A stretch of 64,000 nucleotides of DNA from contig JAQSEB010000031.1 in the NCBI GenBank assembly GCA_030063045.1, forward strand, positions 1,798,001 to 1,862,000, written 5' to 3'. Source of the DNA: Pratylenchus scribneri (Eukaryota; Nematoda; Chromadorea; Rhabditida; Pratylenchidae). The notes under the pieces were generated by a model that did no database searches, was not told where the DNA came from, and saw only the letters and a list, made by a program, of their open reading frames with translations. The position numbers and the translations under genes are program-made. Positions 18,804 to 30,634 of this stretch are shown here, one piece after another; the first letter of the stretch is position 1; each line of letters begins with the position of its first letter.

Positions 18804-19941
18804 ATGGAAAAGAAAGGAGATGAACGTTCCAGCGAAATTGTGATTTTGAGCAGCGATAGTGAAAAGGAGGAAGAGGACGAAACGGTTGAAGAAGAATGCA
18901 ATGATGGAGATGATGAAAGTTTTCAACTGCCGGACGAAGCAGACCAATCCACTGAAAGTGATGGACGGAAGAATCGAACGCGCAAGAAGATTGTCAAAAA
19001 AGCAACAACAAACCGAGAGGATCCTGCACTCATTGGAAGAGCCAAGGACTATGTTCAAAACTTAATCATTCGAGCAAAAAACGAGGTTTCTATTTTTAAT
19101 ATTTTGCATTAAAATTTTTATGAGAATGCACTAAAATATATGAACATTAAACCAATATGAAACTTAACATTTATTTTCAGGTTAATGCGGACAATGATTC
19201 GAATGAAGATGAAGGAATATCGATCGAAGTGCTCTCAGAAAAGGAAGGACAATTTAGACCAAACAAATTCGAAAATGAGGAATTGGACAGCAATCCGGAA
19301 GAAGAGGAGAATGACCAAATGGAAGATAAAAAAGATGAGCAATGGGAACGTCAACAACGAATGCACAAAATTTTCAAAGAATTGCGTTTTGACAAGCCTG
19401 GCACTTCATCAAGTTTCGCACTGCCGGTGGACTTTGGCGAGAACATTGATGAGAATGGAGAAAGCATTGCGCAGGGAAGAGGAAAACGAAAGCGAACAAC
19501 CCGCAATCCATCATATTTCGGTTTATTTTAATTAATATTTTTAAATAAATTGATCAACTTTTATAGAAGTGCCCGGAGCCCGCAAACTTCGTCACAATGG
19601 CAAAGGGCATTTGGTATTGCCAAATGGGGATACATATGATTTGTGCGACTGTTTGGACAAAGAATGCACCGGTTGCAATTATCCGGTCAGTTTGATACTA
19701 ATAAAATTGACCAAAAATGAAATAAAAGTGGCATTTTTCGGCATAATTATCGGAAAATTAAAAACCCTAAAAATTATTTTATATTAAAATTTTTTGTATT
19801 ATAATTCAACAATTTCAGTGCAGCAAATGTGATTCGCGCAAGTGTAGCTATGAATGCCGCAAAAATCGTCGAACCTGCATTGAAAGCATCGAAGTGCTGG
19901 GCGGTGAAGAAATTTTCAATCCATTTTTGTCCGGGAAATAA
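18804..19941 (+). CDS. arle-14: ARL14EP-domain protein (ARLE-14-like)
   Basis: Four exons (18804-19085, 19181-19520, 19567-19685, 19819-19941) give 287 residues. The first 190 are very acidic and disordered. The C-terminal 80 form the Cys-rich ARL14 effector domain: DLCDCLDKECTGCNYP, then CSKCDSRKCSYECRKNRR, ending in IEVLGGEEIFNPF. In C. elegans, ARLE-14 is reported as a partner of the H3K9 methyltransferase MET-2/SETDB1. The human ARL14EP domain is found in a protein first described as an ARL14 effector. The next gene starts 236 bp downstream on the same strand, an operon-like distance. Domain call firm; nuclear role inferred from family. Confidence 0.85.
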
Positions 19942-20177
19942 ACATCAAAACAAAACAATTCGATTTGACATTTTAATTTATTATTTTTCGTTTTTTGTTA
20001 AATTGATAAATTTATTTAATCATTTATTACTGAATTATATTGAATTTTGTTTTATCAATCAATAATATTTTTTAATTTATGCATTTAGTATTTTAAATTT
20101 AATATAATTTACAGGGAAAACTGCGGCAAATCACTTATTGTTAGTAAATTATAGCAAAAATAGTTTTGTTGTAAAAT

Positions 20178-23100
20178 ATGATTGAATCATCAGAGAAGAG
20201 CTCATTGAAGAGAAAGCCAGGAGAAACCAGCAAAAATGTGCAGAGAAAACAAGAAATGATCAAAGGTTTCTTTTTCTTATTAAAATTTGATTAAAAAATA
20301 TTAAAAAAGCATTTAAAATTAGTGAGATTATCAATTAATTTTGCCGAAAAATTATAGTAAAAAATAAATCTATGTCATCACAATAATAATTCAAATTTTA
20401 GTAAAAGAGGCACCGCCAGCCCCCTCTACATCGCAGTCAAATAGCAATGCCAGTGCAAATATGGATTGGGAAAAATATCTGGAATTGAGAGCCGGACAGC
20501 CAGCTTTGGATGGTCATCTATTCCAACATCAACATTTTGTGGAGCGAACACTTGGAGAGCACATTTTCCGACCCGGACGGTAGCAATTTAATTAAATGAA
20601 TTTAAAAATAAAATCATTTGAATTTTTAGTTTGGTTCATGTTCATCATAAATTGGATGGCAACAAAGCGGAACAAATGCTGAAAGGACGAATCCAAATGA
20701 CAATCAAAAATGAGGCAATTATTGAAATCAATTGGATGGGGAAAGTGAAGAAACCGAAAATGATTACGTCAGACAATGGATTTCATTTCTGCTCAATGGA
20801 AAAAGTCGAAAATGAGGAATCGACCAACAATATTCCACCAACTTCAATGCCTTACAAGAAATTCTTTCCAATATCCGAATTGGAATTATTGCCACTGGAA
20901 ATTGACGGAACGGAAAAAGAGAAATTCGAAGATGCCAAAATGATGAGTGCAGAGGAATGGAAGAGGTAAATAATAAACAAAAATAAATAATTAAAAATAT
21001 TTTGAATTTCAGCATTGACAAAGAATATTCAAATTTTCTGATAAATCATCAAAATTGGCTGTCGCGACCATTGCACTATTTCATCGAGGTATTCCTTCCA
21101 TATTTTTGAATTATTTATGTTTTTTTTTTCGCAGTTTGGTCAATTCTTTGAACTGCACGATGCCAAAAATGCCAATTTGGTTCATTTGGTTCGAATTGTG
21201 AAATGCAAATTTGGAATGATTTTGGCCGAATTTGGAACAAAAAATCAACAAAAAGAATGGATCCATATTTGCAATGAACGATGCCATCCGGTTTAAATTA
21301 TTATTTAAATTAAATTTATTTGTTATTTGAATTAGTTTGGATGGACCGAACGCCAAAATTCAAAATTTGCTGCTTTTAATCATCAAATTTTTCCATGTTA
21401 TAAATTGCAAAATGCATTCAGCAATATTCTACCAAAATCAATTTCAATGGTTCCAAATTGGCTTTTCACCTTTCGACCAATTCGGGAACACATATTTGAG
21501 GTAATTTAATTAAAAATGGAATTTAAAATATGAATTTTTCAGGTTGGAATGATTTTGGAAATGCTCGACCCGCTCAATCGACTCACTTTTGTGCCAGCCT
21601 TTGTCAGTGAACTTTGCAATCAACATTATTTTAAGGTATAAATTAAATTTTGTTCTAATTAAAATTAATTTTCTCAATTTTCCAGGTTCGACCAATTCGG
21701 AATGTCTCAACGGTGGATGCCAAAAATGAGGAATATTTATGTCATCGATGTTCGCCGGAACTGCTTCCACTTGGCTGGTGCTTCAAAAATCAAATTCGAC
21801 TTGTTTTTCCCGAAGGTTAATATTTATATGCAATCACCATAATTTTATTTATTCAAAAATATTTGCAGGAATGAAAGGCGCCGATTCCAATTCATTTTCA
21901 TATTCGGCATTGCGAAATCGACTCAAAGAATTGATGGAAAAGTCGGCAGAGGAGAATGCAAAAATTTCATTCAAATTTGCACCGGAAGCATTGTTTGATT
22001 TGCCAAAAATGATGGCCAAAAAGTTGGATTGCATTCGTTATTGTGAAGTAAGTGGAAATTCGAATTAAAATTATTCAATTAATTAATTTTCAGATCCAAA
22101 ATGCATCCTCCGTATCCCCATTGATCTACCAACATTCTCCTTCGGCCATCCTCCGCAGCCATCGTCATTTCATTTGGGTCCATTCAGAATCATCAAAAGG
22201 GCCTTACAATTTGCCAAAAATTTACTCAATTCAGTCAGTTTTTTATTTAATTTTTGAATTAATTTCCTTCAAATTTTAGTTCACTTCATCTTTTTCGCAT
22301 TGGTTCGGCCAACGAATTCCCAAATTCACTTATTTCGGCAATGCCCATCAAAATTCCAACGGAATTGACTTTGGAACGACGTCATTTTGATGAGACCTAC
22401 AATTCAGACGAATCCTCCTCCGCCATTTTGCCCAATCCAAAGGCATTTATGCCCAAAATTTGGATGGATGGTCAGTCAATTTTAACCAATTAATATTTAA
22501 AATAATTTTTCCTCTTTTTAAGGCGATCGTTGGCTTCCCAAAATTCATCTGAACATTGGTTGCTTTTCTGGCCCATTCCTTTGCAAAACTAAATTGGCCT
22601 CACTTCCATTCCATTTTGGGCCTGGTCCTTTGCCTCATTTGCTCAATGAAATCTTCAAAAATATCATTTTATGCGCAATTCGACCAAAAGAAATTGCCGA
22701 AATGCTCAAAATTGTCAATGAAAATGCAAACAACAATTCCAAATTGATGTTGGTCCAATTGAAGTAGGTTTTTGCCTAATTTAATAATTATTTAATATGT
22801 TTTTAAGGCATAAGGAAAGGCGAATTATGGCCAATGTGGAAATTTGCAATCAGGCAAAACAATTCCCCGCATGGTTGGCAATGGTTTGTTCTTTTGTATT
22901 AATAAAAAAATGGGAAAATACGGTCAGTACCCATAACTTTTTTGTCTGTTTACCAAGTATTTTATTTTTTTGATCCAACACCATGCTCATCCTGTAGGTA
23001 GTAAAGTAAAAAAATTTCAAAAACTTACTTTCGTGAGAATTCTATGCAAATTTGAGTGCTTAATCCTTTTTATTACCATTACTAGGATAACTAGAGGGAC

Positions 23101-25057
23101 GGGATTAGGTGTACATTTAGCGCATTGGTATGTCGCTCCTTTTAATGTAAGAGGAAATGTAAAGTCTGGTCCGGGTTCGATTCCCAGTGGCTGTTAATAA
23201 TTTTTTCTGGCTTTGGGGGATGGAACCAACCACGAGAACTGTTTTTATTTACTAAATAATTTTATATTTACTAAATAAATTATAATTAATTAAATAATTT
23301 TTCAGTTACTTATTCGTTTGGACGCATGCCCAAATCTTTTTTCCCTGGAAAAATTGGCTGAATGTAAATGCTCCAATTCAATGGCCAAATTAGCCTATTT
23401 TCAATCATCCGGTCATCCACAAATGATCAATTCCACCACATCCAAATGCCTTTTAAACAAAGTAAATATTAAAAATATTAAATTAAATTTATAAAAATTA
23501 TTTTTAAGTTTTTGGCGGATATCAAACAAATTAACCGGGAAATGACAAATAAACAAAGAAAGAAAGAGGAGGAAGAAGGAAATGGCCAAAAACGAAGGAT
23601 CAATCGAATTGTTTATGAATCCAGTGGAATGCGCACCAGATTAATGAAAACTCGAGCAAACACAAAACAACGGGCTGAAAGGTAAAAATAATTCACATTT
23701 TTGGGATTTATTGGAAAATTCAATAGATTGGAACAAAATGCACCGCCACATTTGATTCCAGAGGAGGAATGGAGCCAAGAAAGTCAATGCAGTACGGCCA
23801 CAACCCAATCATCATCGCAGGCATCAACACAAAATTCCGCATTGAACGCCAATGAACAAATGGAAAGGGGCGAAGAAGAAGAGGACGAAGAACGGGTAAA
23901 TTTGCATTTCCTAACACAATAAAAATTGTCATTTTTCAGATTAAGACGCCGCCGCCTCTATTGTCAAGGAAGAGAAGATGGATTAAATTGGGTAGCAGTG
24001 ATGGATTCAATAAGAAATATTCAAATTTGGAAAAATTCTTAGGGGCCAAATTGCCAATTGTCAAACCAAAAAATGCTGCATTATTGGAGGAGGCCAACAA
24101 AATGATGGGAATTCGAATTGGGGAAGGTTTGCCAATTTTTTTTGTAAATTTATTCCATTAAAATTCGCAGTTTGTTCGAATGAATTGCCAAATTCACTGC
24201 CAAATGAAGCAAAATGTTCATCGATGTCATCAACAATTGGTGGTGGTGGAGGAATGGACCGTCGAGTGGGCACAGTGCCTCCAAATAATATGCATCCTCA
24301 TCAACAACCTCCATTCCAATTTATGCAACCGACCAATCCAAATCAGCAACAACATCATTTTCTGGCAAATCCACCATTTGCGCATTCACACGAAATGATT
24401 GTCAGTTTTGGGAATTTTGAATTTATTTTTAATTTGAATTAATTTTAGTTACAGCAACAAATGTTCAGAATGGGCACAGCTGGAGGAGGGTTTGGCTATC
24501 CATCGACATCTTCCTCCTCTTCGCCATTCTTCTCGCATTCCCATCCGCCAAATCAACAATTCTTTGCGGCAAATTCATTCCAAGAATATCAACAACAAAT
24601 GATGGCTGCCACCCCATATTTTATGTATCAAATGGCCGCACAGCAACAGCAGCAATTTGGCGCCAGTCGACCAATGACAACAAAATATCCACCAATTATG
24701 AGCGATCCAACCAATTGGAATTGTGAACAATTGGCCGAATGGGTTGGCCAATGTGGCCAAATGGAAATGGCAAATCGACTTAGGAATGAGGTTTGTCCTT
24801 ATTTGGAATATTTTAATGATCTATTTGAATATGAAAGGAGGTGGACGGGTCCAGTTTCCTTCTCTTCAATGTGGAAACATTTCGGCAACAAATGCGAATG
24901 ACTTTGGGACCAGCCGTCAAAATGAACGATTTGGTTGAGGTAAAATGATATAATCGGAAGAAAAAAGAATTTGAATTTTTAGACGCTGAAATCCTCTGTT
25001 TCTAATTTTTCGTCACAACAACCGGGAACATCCAGCACTGGCGGAGGGCAGCTTTGA
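20178..25057 (+). CDS. SFMBT-like Polycomb-type protein: MBT repeats, SLED and SAM domains
   Basis: A predicted chromatin reader. MBT-type repeats lie in the first half. Two have the clear Gly-Trp signature, in HPFGWTERQ (spliced at about 21290-21350) and LLPLGWCFKN (about 21760-21795); flanking segments look like two more. A SLED domain follows at about 22520-22760 (IHLNIGCFSGPF, LPFHFGPGPLPHLL), then a basic and acidic linker and Gln/Pro-rich sequence. A SAM domain closes it: WNCEQLAEWVGQCG, then VDGSSFLLFNVETF after a 46-nt intron at about 24791-24836. MBT plus SLED plus SAM is the layout of SFMBT/SCML proteins, which bind methylated histones and repress transcription. The intron 22884-23305 carries a SINE-like element. 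AG at 20114-20115 could be a trans-splice site. Confidence 0.82.
22990..23215 (+). mobile_element. tRNA-derived SINE-like element, copy 2
   Basis: It lies in the long intron 22884-23305 of the SFMBT-like gene. The A-box-like TTTAGCGCATTGG is at about 23116-23128 and the B box GGTTCGATTCC at 23174-23184, spaced as in the copy at 4690-4930. A T-arm can be drawn around the B box (CTGGTCCGGGTTCGATTCC followed by CAGTGG). T-rich sequence follows as a tail. Similar words upstream (CAAAAACTTAC, GTGAGAATTCT) match copy 1. Ends are approximate. Confidence 0.65.
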
Positions 25058-25709
25058 ATCAAAATTGACTTATTGAGGGTGAAAACAGAAGAAAAATGCA
25101 AAGATTTAACATTTTTTTTCACTTCATCAATTATTTTATTTGATTCTTTTTTGTATTAAATCTCAACATCAATGTTGTATTCATCTTAAACTCATTTATC
25201 AGGCCCAGTTATAATATTTATGGAGAAATCTTTATCATCAATATTATGAAAATTTTTGATCAAAATTTTATCTCGACATTTTTCTGAATAAATTATAAAT
25301 GACGACTTTGCAATTTGGAAGAATTATTTTTTTAAACTAATTGCCCTTTTTAGCATCGAAAGAAAATTTGAATTTTTAGACTAATTGCCCTTTTTGACAT
25401 TGAAAGAAAATTTGAAATTACGCCAAATAAATCTTTCGTGTTGATAAATAAATTTTACGCGTGAATTTGAATTTTTTTCATAATGACCCTCGCAACTTTG
25501 TCGATTTTTCATAATTAATTGCTTTTATAATTAAACAATTATACTGATTAATAAATACACAAATTTATTCAAAAAAAAATAATTTAAACAAGAACAATTA
25601 TTAATTGAAATCGAATTGAATAAATGGCAGAAGGTGAGAAAGGCCAGTTAAGAATCATGAATAAATAAAAATTAACAATTAAATTAATCTTATCGAATTA
25701 TTTTCTTCC
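25058..25709. other. convergent spacer with a short tandem duplication
   Basis: AT-rich DNA between two 3' ends. A 44-bp unit starting ACTAATTGCCCTTTTT is present twice in direct tandem, at 25336-25379 and 25380-25418, with a few mismatches. No gene is seen. Confidence 0.7.
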
Positions 25710-28700
25710 TTAAAAAGCCGGCAATTGATATGTAAGCCCAGTTTCGGATGCCGGATACTCGTTGATGATTTTTTGGATCGCCGGGAATTTTGGATGAGCA
25801 CTGTCGCCGACCAAAAGGTGAATGGCACAATCGCTGGTCATCAAACCAATTCCGCATGTTTCCAACTTTTTGAATGCCAACAATCTTGAAATTTTATGGA
25901 TTTTAACCAGTTTTTTTTGGATTTGAAATTAACCTATTTTGCATTGTTGAACTGGAGCTGGCATCCGAAATGAGATGAACATTGAAGCCCTGTGACTGGA
26001 AATCGAATGCACTTTGCAAAATTGAAATATGCGCCTCGAATCCACACAAAATCAACGTTTTCACGCCTTCTGGAAGTGCACGTCCTTGCATGAGGGGAAT
26101 GTACATTGAGAACTGAAAAGAATTGGAATAAATATAAAAAATTTATTGGTGAAAAGCAAATTTATTAAACCAAATTTTTGTTTTCTATTTAAAATATTCA
26201 TAATACCAACCAACCTGGCTTTTCGGGATATATAAAATTTTGCCAAATCTCTGCAATTCGACAGCAATTTTGCCTAATCCACAATTTAATTGTTCACTAC
26301 CAATAATCTGCAAAAAATTAGAATAAATTGTTGCCACCAAAAATAATTGAGACACAAACCTGAATGTCAAGCAATTTGGCAACCTTCACCATTCGGCAAA
26401 TATTGCTGACGACCTCGGGGAAATATCGAATGCGTTGTCTGAACCAAAATGTGGAAAATATAATCTAAAAACAATATTGTTTCCACCTGAATCCTTCCTG
26501 TACATCGCAAAGGAGAAGAGCACATTCGGCCGGCACAAAATGATGTTGATGTGCAATTTCATTACATTCTCCTGGCTTAAAATTAAATCAATTTAAATTG
26601 TTCATTTTTTGGAACTGACCAAATCAAATTGAGGAAGTGCGACGGCGGTGGTCAATATGTCATTCATTGAAATTGTGCCAAAACTGCTACTGCCCATTTC
26701 CAATTGGCCGTCAATTCCATTAGAATTGCTCATCATTTGATTATTGGTTGGTTGATGGGCGGTTGGAGAGCTAAAATTAAATAAATTTCTGTAAAATAAA
26801 AATGGAAAAAAAACCCAAAATCGACTAAAATATCTTCTGGCACATTTTTTGTTTTGGTTGCACCATTTGATCCCATTGGTTGTTTTGGTGCCTTGGTTAG
26901 GTCCTTTTGCTGGGTTGGTGGCGGTTGCGGTGGTCGTTGTTCCCCTTTTTCCCCCAATTGTTGATTTGGTGGTTGAATAATCTGCATATTTAATTTCTTA
27001 ACAAATTATTTATTAATATATTTTAATGAATAAATATACCTTTTGTTGCTGTTTTCGCCCATCAGAACCACCAATCATTTGATTTTGTTGTTGTAATTGA
27101 GGATGGGAATTGATTGGTGCCATTTGCCTCAAATTGGAAGAATTCAATTTGTTTGTCCCATTTTGTATTGGATGCCCCATTCCATTTTCATTTTGTTGAC
27201 CAAATTGATGCATTTGATGATTGGCTGGTGCATTTCCCCTCATAACCGAATGTCCACTGCAATCAACAATATTATTGTCGTCGCCCATCACCGTCCGAAA
27301 ATCGTCCTCATCATCATCGTCGCTGCAATCTTCATCCTCCTTAATATATTAATATTTTATTATTTATAATTCCACTCCCAACCTTTTCTTCCCCTTCAAA
27401 GTAATCTTCGTCCCAAATGTCGTTGGCTGTCGCAAAACTTGCATTGCTGCTCATTCCATTCCGAATATTCCCATTTCTTTTTCCCATCTCATCAAAATCA
27501 TTGGCAATGTTCGTTGCCTTTGGTTGAGGAGGCAAATTGGAATTGGAATTGCTGAATATAAATGTTAAAATGTAATCATTTTTATTAAAAAGGATTAGTA
27601 AAATTTACCTAGATGAATGTTTTTCAATGGGAATTGATGGTTTTGTTATTGTCGACGTCCCCAATTCATTGCTACTGACTCCTCGGCCGAATTTATTGCT
27701 CTATAAAATAAATTGGGAATTAAATAATTAAAAACCAATTTTTAAATGAATTTACCATCCAATCGTCGCCATTTCCAATATCATCTTCATCGCTGCTATC
27801 ATCGTAAAAATCATCCAATCCGGCTGGTTCTCCCAATCCTTGGTAGTGAATTGTGGTTGACAATCGATTTGGGACTGGCACATCCGACCGTCCATTTGAA
27901 TTGACTCTGTGAAGGATTGAATTTTATTTATTCTGATTAATTAAAATTAAATTTAAAAATATTTAACCAACTTTGGTTTTTGTTGTTCCTCCTGTGGTTG
28001 TGGTGGATTGTTCTTTGTTGGTGTGGAACAATTATTGCTTTGTTGGTTGTTTTTGCTGTTTTGTTCTCCAAAATCGGCCTTCCCATTTGGTTCATCAAAT
28101 TGGTGTCCTTCATTACGGTTCCAATTGTTGTTTTTATTGCTGGAAGTTGGCAATTGTTCTTGTTGTTGCCCTCCATAATTTTTGCTGCCCATTGCCGCAT
28201 TCCTTGTCACTCCATATGTCCGCTCATACATCCGCTCCTTCCTTTCTTTTCTAAATGATAAAAATTATTTTTGCATTTTCCTAGATTCTAGATTTGCTAT
28301 CAAAAAGTAGAGAATAATATTTTTCATTATTCCATCCAAAAATGGATCATTTATTGTATTTAAAAAGGTACAAACCTTTTCATCTTCTGCCTGTATGCTT
28401 TCCGTTGTTCCAAATAAATGGTGTAATATTCGCCGATTGGTTTTGCCCTGTACCTTCGTGACACTTCGCCATAATCATTTTCTACATCCTCCACACGGAT
28501 CCATGCTTTCATCTCGTTGGATTCCAATAAATCTTGCAGATTTCTATAGCCAACTTTCCTTGCTTCATCATCCGGATTGATATTCAAATCAACACTTAAT
28601 TAATCGAATTATTTGTGATAATTTAATTTGGTTGCATTGGTCCTCCCAAAAAATTAATTAAATCATGTGGTATAAGGCCACTTGTCACCGACCGTTTTAG

Positions 28701-28942
28701 AACCTTAATTGTGGATGGAATCGAATTCTAATACCTATTCTTTCTTTTAATCGGTGAATGTCTTTACTCTTTAACATTTTGTGTTTCGAAAGACTCAAAT
28801 TTTCATTTAATTAATGTTTTAATTATTAAATAAAAAAAATAAACCATAAACAAAAATTCAGGTTGTTAAGGTTGAAGCCCAAATATTCGGATGACAATGT
28901 GACGAAAATTGCGTTGGCAAAAGCCCTTGCTTCCGGTGTCAT
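25710..28942 (-). CDS. LOTUS (OST-HTH) domain protein fused to an inactive isochorismatase-like domain
   Basis: A possible first exon starts at the ATG 28942-28940 (MTPEARAFANAIF). The exons 28727-28636 and 28594-28376 join through a GC-AG intron and read KVLKRSVTSGLIPHDLINFL then VGYRNLQDLLESNEMKAWIR, a good fit to a LOTUS domain, which binds RNA or Vasa-type helicases. A long Asn/Gln-rich and acidic linker runs through exons from 28250 to about 26680. The C-terminal 180 residues match isochorismatase-domain proteins (LLLCDVQEGFRQRIRYFPEV, CGFEAHISILQSAFDF, LLVGDSAHPKF). The catalytic Asp is kept, but the Lys is Gln (26215-26217) and the Cys is Ser (26023-26025). It is probably a pseudoenzyme. 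The join between the 28942 exon and the next is not certain. Confidence 0.7.
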
Positions 28943-28984
28943 TGTGCTTGTGGAATCGACTGCATGGTTTGTGCCAATCATTTA

Positions 28985-29370
28985 ATGCCAACAATTCACA
29001 GTTGAAGAAATGAAATAAATTGAGTTAAAATTGGTGAAAATGAAAATTATTGGATTTGATATCTATAAAAACAATTTCATTAGTAAAATGCGCAATTATT
29101 AAATCTGTTATTGATAAATTCAAGATTATAATAAAATCAACATAGTTGGAATTTGGAAATGGGTAATATTGACCATCTTTTTTCCTACATTAATTTTATT
29201 TCATTGAAGCCCAACAAAAATGAGCCATAATTTATTTAAAGGTGATGGATGGAAAGAAGGGAGAGTGGCGACTGCTTCGATTTGGAATTGGGATGGAAAA
29301 TGGGATGAATAAAATAGGAAAATTGTGGAGGATTATTTTTTCTTGGATGTATGATATTATCTTAAAATGA
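28985..29370. other. 5' flank of the LOTUS fusion gene
   Basis: An AT-rich spacer between the presumed first exon of the LOTUS gene and the second tandem array. I see nothing else in it. Confidence 0.4.
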
Positions 29371-30481
29371 GAATTTACAATTACAATTGCAATTACAATT
29401 ACAACTTAGAATTTACAATCGCAATTACAAACTTAGAATTTACAATTACATTCGCAATTACAATTTAGAATTTACAATTACAATCGCAATTACAACTTAG
29501 AATTTACAATTACAATCGCAATTACAACTTAGAATTACAATTACAATCGCAATTACAACTTAGAATTTACAATTACAATCGCAATTACAATTACAACTAG
29601 AATTTACAATTACAATTACAACTTAGAATTTACAATCGCAATTACAATTACAACTTAGAATTTACAATTACAATCGCAATTACAATTACAACTTAGAATT
29701 TACAATCGCAATTACAATTACAACTTAGAATTTACAATCGCAATTACAATTTAGAATTTACAATTACAATCGCAATTACAACTTAGAATTTACAATTACA
29801 ATCGCAATTACAATTACAACTAGAATTTACAATTGCAATTACAACTTAGAATTTACAATCGCAATTACAATTACAACTTAGAATTTACAATCGCAATTAC
29901 AATTACAACTTAGAATTTACAATTACAATCGCAATTACAATTACAACTTAGAATTTACAATTACAATCGCAATTACAACTTAGAATTTACAAATACAATC
30001 GCAATTACAACATAGAATTTACAATTACAATCGCAATTACAATTACAACTAGAATTTACAATTACAATCGCAATTACAACTTAGAATTTACAATTACAAT
30101 CGCAATTACAACTTAGAATTTACAATTACAATCGCAATTACAACTTAGAATTTACAATTACAATCGCAATTACAAACTTAGAATTTACAATTACAATCGC
30201 AATTACAATTACAACTTAGAATTTACAATTACAATCGCAATTACAATTACAACTTAGAATTTACAATTACAATCGCAATTACAACTTAGAATTTACAATT
30301 ACAATCGCAATTACAACATAGAATTTACAATTACAATCGCAATTACAATTACAACTAGAATTTACAATTACAATTTAGAATTTACAATCGCAATTACAAT
30401 TACAACTTAGAATTTACAATTACAATCGCAATTACAATTTAGAATTTACAATTACAATCGCAATTTCAATTTAGAATTTAC
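29371..30481 (-). repeat. AATTGC/CTAAGTTGT tandem array, orientation 2
   Basis: About 1.1 kb of tandem repeat. Read on the minus strand it is the same family as 14911-16592: GTAAATTCTAAGTTGTAATT followed by GCGATTGTAATT blocks. Here the spacer word is almost always GTAAATTCTAAG, where the first array mostly has GTAAAAATCTAAG. Units are about 32-38 bp and more regular. It lies in the spacer between the LOTUS gene and the 3' end of bbs-8. Confidence 0.95.
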
Positions 30482-30634
30482 ATGATGAAGTTTTTTTTTA
30501 ATTAAATGTGAAATGTTTTAATGAATTTTAAATATTTTTTGGAACATGTACCAAGATTATAGATTAAACATGTATAAGAACATTTTAAATTTTGTACACA
30601 AATTAATATTATGAATGAAAAAAAAATTTCTGGA

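Noticed and set aside
28862..28985. Plus-strand exon-like frame ending TAWFVPII
   Set aside because: The opposite strand gives an equally open frame starting MTPEARAFANAIF that lies just upstream of the LOTUS exons, so the plus-strand reading is probably a shadow.
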